From: an uncultured Gemmataceae bacterium
Lineage (GTDB): Bacteria > Planctomycetota > Planctomycetia > Gemmatales > Gemmataceae
Reading direction: 5' to 3'
NCBI GenBank assembly: GCA_937922175.1
Contig: CAKZUU010000470.1
Location: 1 to 14,195 of the forward strand
DNA length: 14,195 nucleotides
Program-made: the position numbers and the translations under genes
In this document: positions 13,408-14,195 of the stretch, piece by piece
How the letters are laid out: every line of letters begins with the position of its first letter
How positions within the stretch are numbered: the first letter of the stretch is position 1
The notes under the pieces: generated by a model
Seen by the model: the letters and a program-made list of their open reading frames with translations, nothing else
Told to the model about the DNA's origin: nothing
Databases searched by the model: none

Positions 13408-14195
13408 CGGCTTGGCTCCTTGGACACATTGACCGGTTTGTCGGCCTCGGCATCGGGGGCCGTCAATAGTTTCACGGGCACGGCTCCACCGATCGCATCA
13501 CAGAGACGGATCTGAAACTGCCAATCGAGCGTCCATTCATACGTCCGATCGTCCTGACACAATTTCGCCACGATCTCGTTCCGACCGGCCCGCAGAACGC
13601 CTCGGCCCACGTGCTGATCCAGCTTCGTCCCATGATGGTATTCTTCTCGCGCGAAAATCTCTTCCCCGTTCAGCCAGATCCGGATGGCGTTGGGTGAGGC
13701 AGCCCGAATCTCAACCGGTCGTTCCGACGACGACTCCACCTCTGTCCGAACCAGAGCATAGACGGCCGGCTTCGTCCGGGTCTGCGGATCCAGACCCCGC
13801 TTGAGGCCCAACGCCTGGTAAAGATTCACGACGGCCCGCGGATGGCTCGTGACGTAATCGTGCCAACTGATCTTTGCCGGAAGCGGTTCCGCGTAGCCTC
13901 TCAAACCCGAATTGTCGAATGGTCCCGCGATCTGCCAGCGATCAATCAGCCCCAGATGTTGAATCACATCGGGCTCGCGACCGACAGCCTTTAATTCCTT
14001 GGCGATCCGTTCGACCTGATCGACATCTCGCGACAGGTGGAACAGCTCGACCAATCGATCGGTGTCCGGGGACGATCGCAACGCCCACTCGATGGCCTCG
14101 CGACGGATCCGCGCACTGGGATCATCGAGCATCGCCGGGAGCAGCCGTTGTCGCGCCGTCGGGTCGAGACGGTCCAACATCTCGAATGCCAAATC
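13404..14195 (-). CDS. HEAT-repeat protein, N-terminus beyond the window
   Basis: The reading frame is open to the right edge; the 263 residues here are only the C-terminal part. A TTG at 14192 is not a convincing start, because the frame continues past it (Asp codon at 14195-14193) and the first residues are already inside a repeat. Residues 1-75 are helical repeats of HEAT/Armadillo type (MLDRLDPTARQRLLPAMLDD, then SARIRREAIEWALR). From about 84 a beta-rich domain begins with LIDRWQIAGPFDN and holds NAIRIWLNGEEIFA (169-182) and AGRNEIVAKLCQ (203-214). This pattern follows HEAT repeats in many planctomycete proteins and resembles a carbohydrate-binding-like sandwich. The end is Lys/Asp/Pro-rich. 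It probably forms an operon with the propeller gene. Full size, export signal and function cannot be seen. Confidence 0.85.
   Translation of the reverse strand, partial: DLAFEMLDRLDPTARQRLLPAMLDDPSARIRREAIEWALRSSPDTDRLVELFHLSRDVDQVERIAKELKAVGREPDVIQHLGLIDRWQIAGPFDNSGLRGYAEPLPAKISWHDYVTSHPRAVVNLYQALGLKRGLDPQTRTKPAVYALVRTEVESSSERPVEIRAASPNAIRIWLNGEEIFAREEYHHGTKLDQHVGRGVLRAGRNEIVAKLCQDDRTYEWTLDWQFQIRLCDAIGGAVPVKLLTAPDAEADKPVNVSKEPSR

Noticed and set aside
1..14195. Search by eye for mobile elements, CRISPR arrays, tRNA genes and defence genes
   Set aside because: No transposase, integrase, terminal repeats, regularly spaced repeats, tRNA-like sequence or nuclease/toxin motifs were seen.

Overview
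The window looks like chromosomal DNA from a planctomycete. The evidence is the gene content: a PSCyt1/DUF1549/DUF1553 (PSD1) cytochrome-type protein, a Tat-exported DUF1501 protein, a PQQ-like beta-propeller protein whose mature end reads DWPQFRGP, a HEAT-repeat protein, and two secreted proteins with the N-terminal motif LEDRCTP or LDDRCLP that recurs in this phylum. The LEDRC-type N-terminus and moderately high GC suggest the Gemmatales/Gemmataceae side of the phylum, but that placement is an inference. There are no rRNA or tRNA genes, insertion sequences, phage genes or CRISPR arrays.

Layout. (1) 1-1221, minus: the start of an exported protein of unknown function, cut by the left edge. 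(2) 1451-1963, plus: a three-helix membrane protein, divergent from the first gene, with candidate promoters for both in the gap. (3) 2129-4576, plus, and 6057-4603, minus: the PSD1 cytochrome protein and the DUF1501 protein. These families usually sit in tandem as partners but here face each other tail to tail, 26 bases apart. (4) 6273-7707, plus: a compact three-gene cluster made of a small conserved protein, an acidic disordered protein with eight consecutive arginines, and a GNAT acetyltransferase starting 4 bases after it. (5) 9617-7713 and 11277-9874, both minus: tandem paralogues with an RTX-like beta-roll followed by a CAP/SCP domain. Their first 290 residues align without a gap. After that one carries FG-GAP/VCBS repeats and the other a Ser/Pro/Thr-rich tail. 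Each has its own candidate promoter, with a terminator-like hairpin between them. (6) 11583-12164, plus: a DJ-1/PfpI protein resembling a single domain of plant DJ-1D. (7) 13407-12181 and 14195-13404, minus: a PQQ-like propeller protein overlapping by 4 bases (ATGA) the end of a HEAT-repeat protein that runs off the right edge.

Most genes encode exported proteins: signal peptides on the left-edge gene, PSD1 and the propeller protein; a Tat signal on DUF1501; secretion inferred for the CAP pair. The window reads as the cell-surface and periplasmic gene stock of a planctomycete rather than a mobile or defence island. The least explained parts are the basic/acidic protein coupled to the acetyltransferase, the duplicated CAP genes with different C-termini, and the inverted repeats at the starts of the CAP-B and DUF1501 transcripts.
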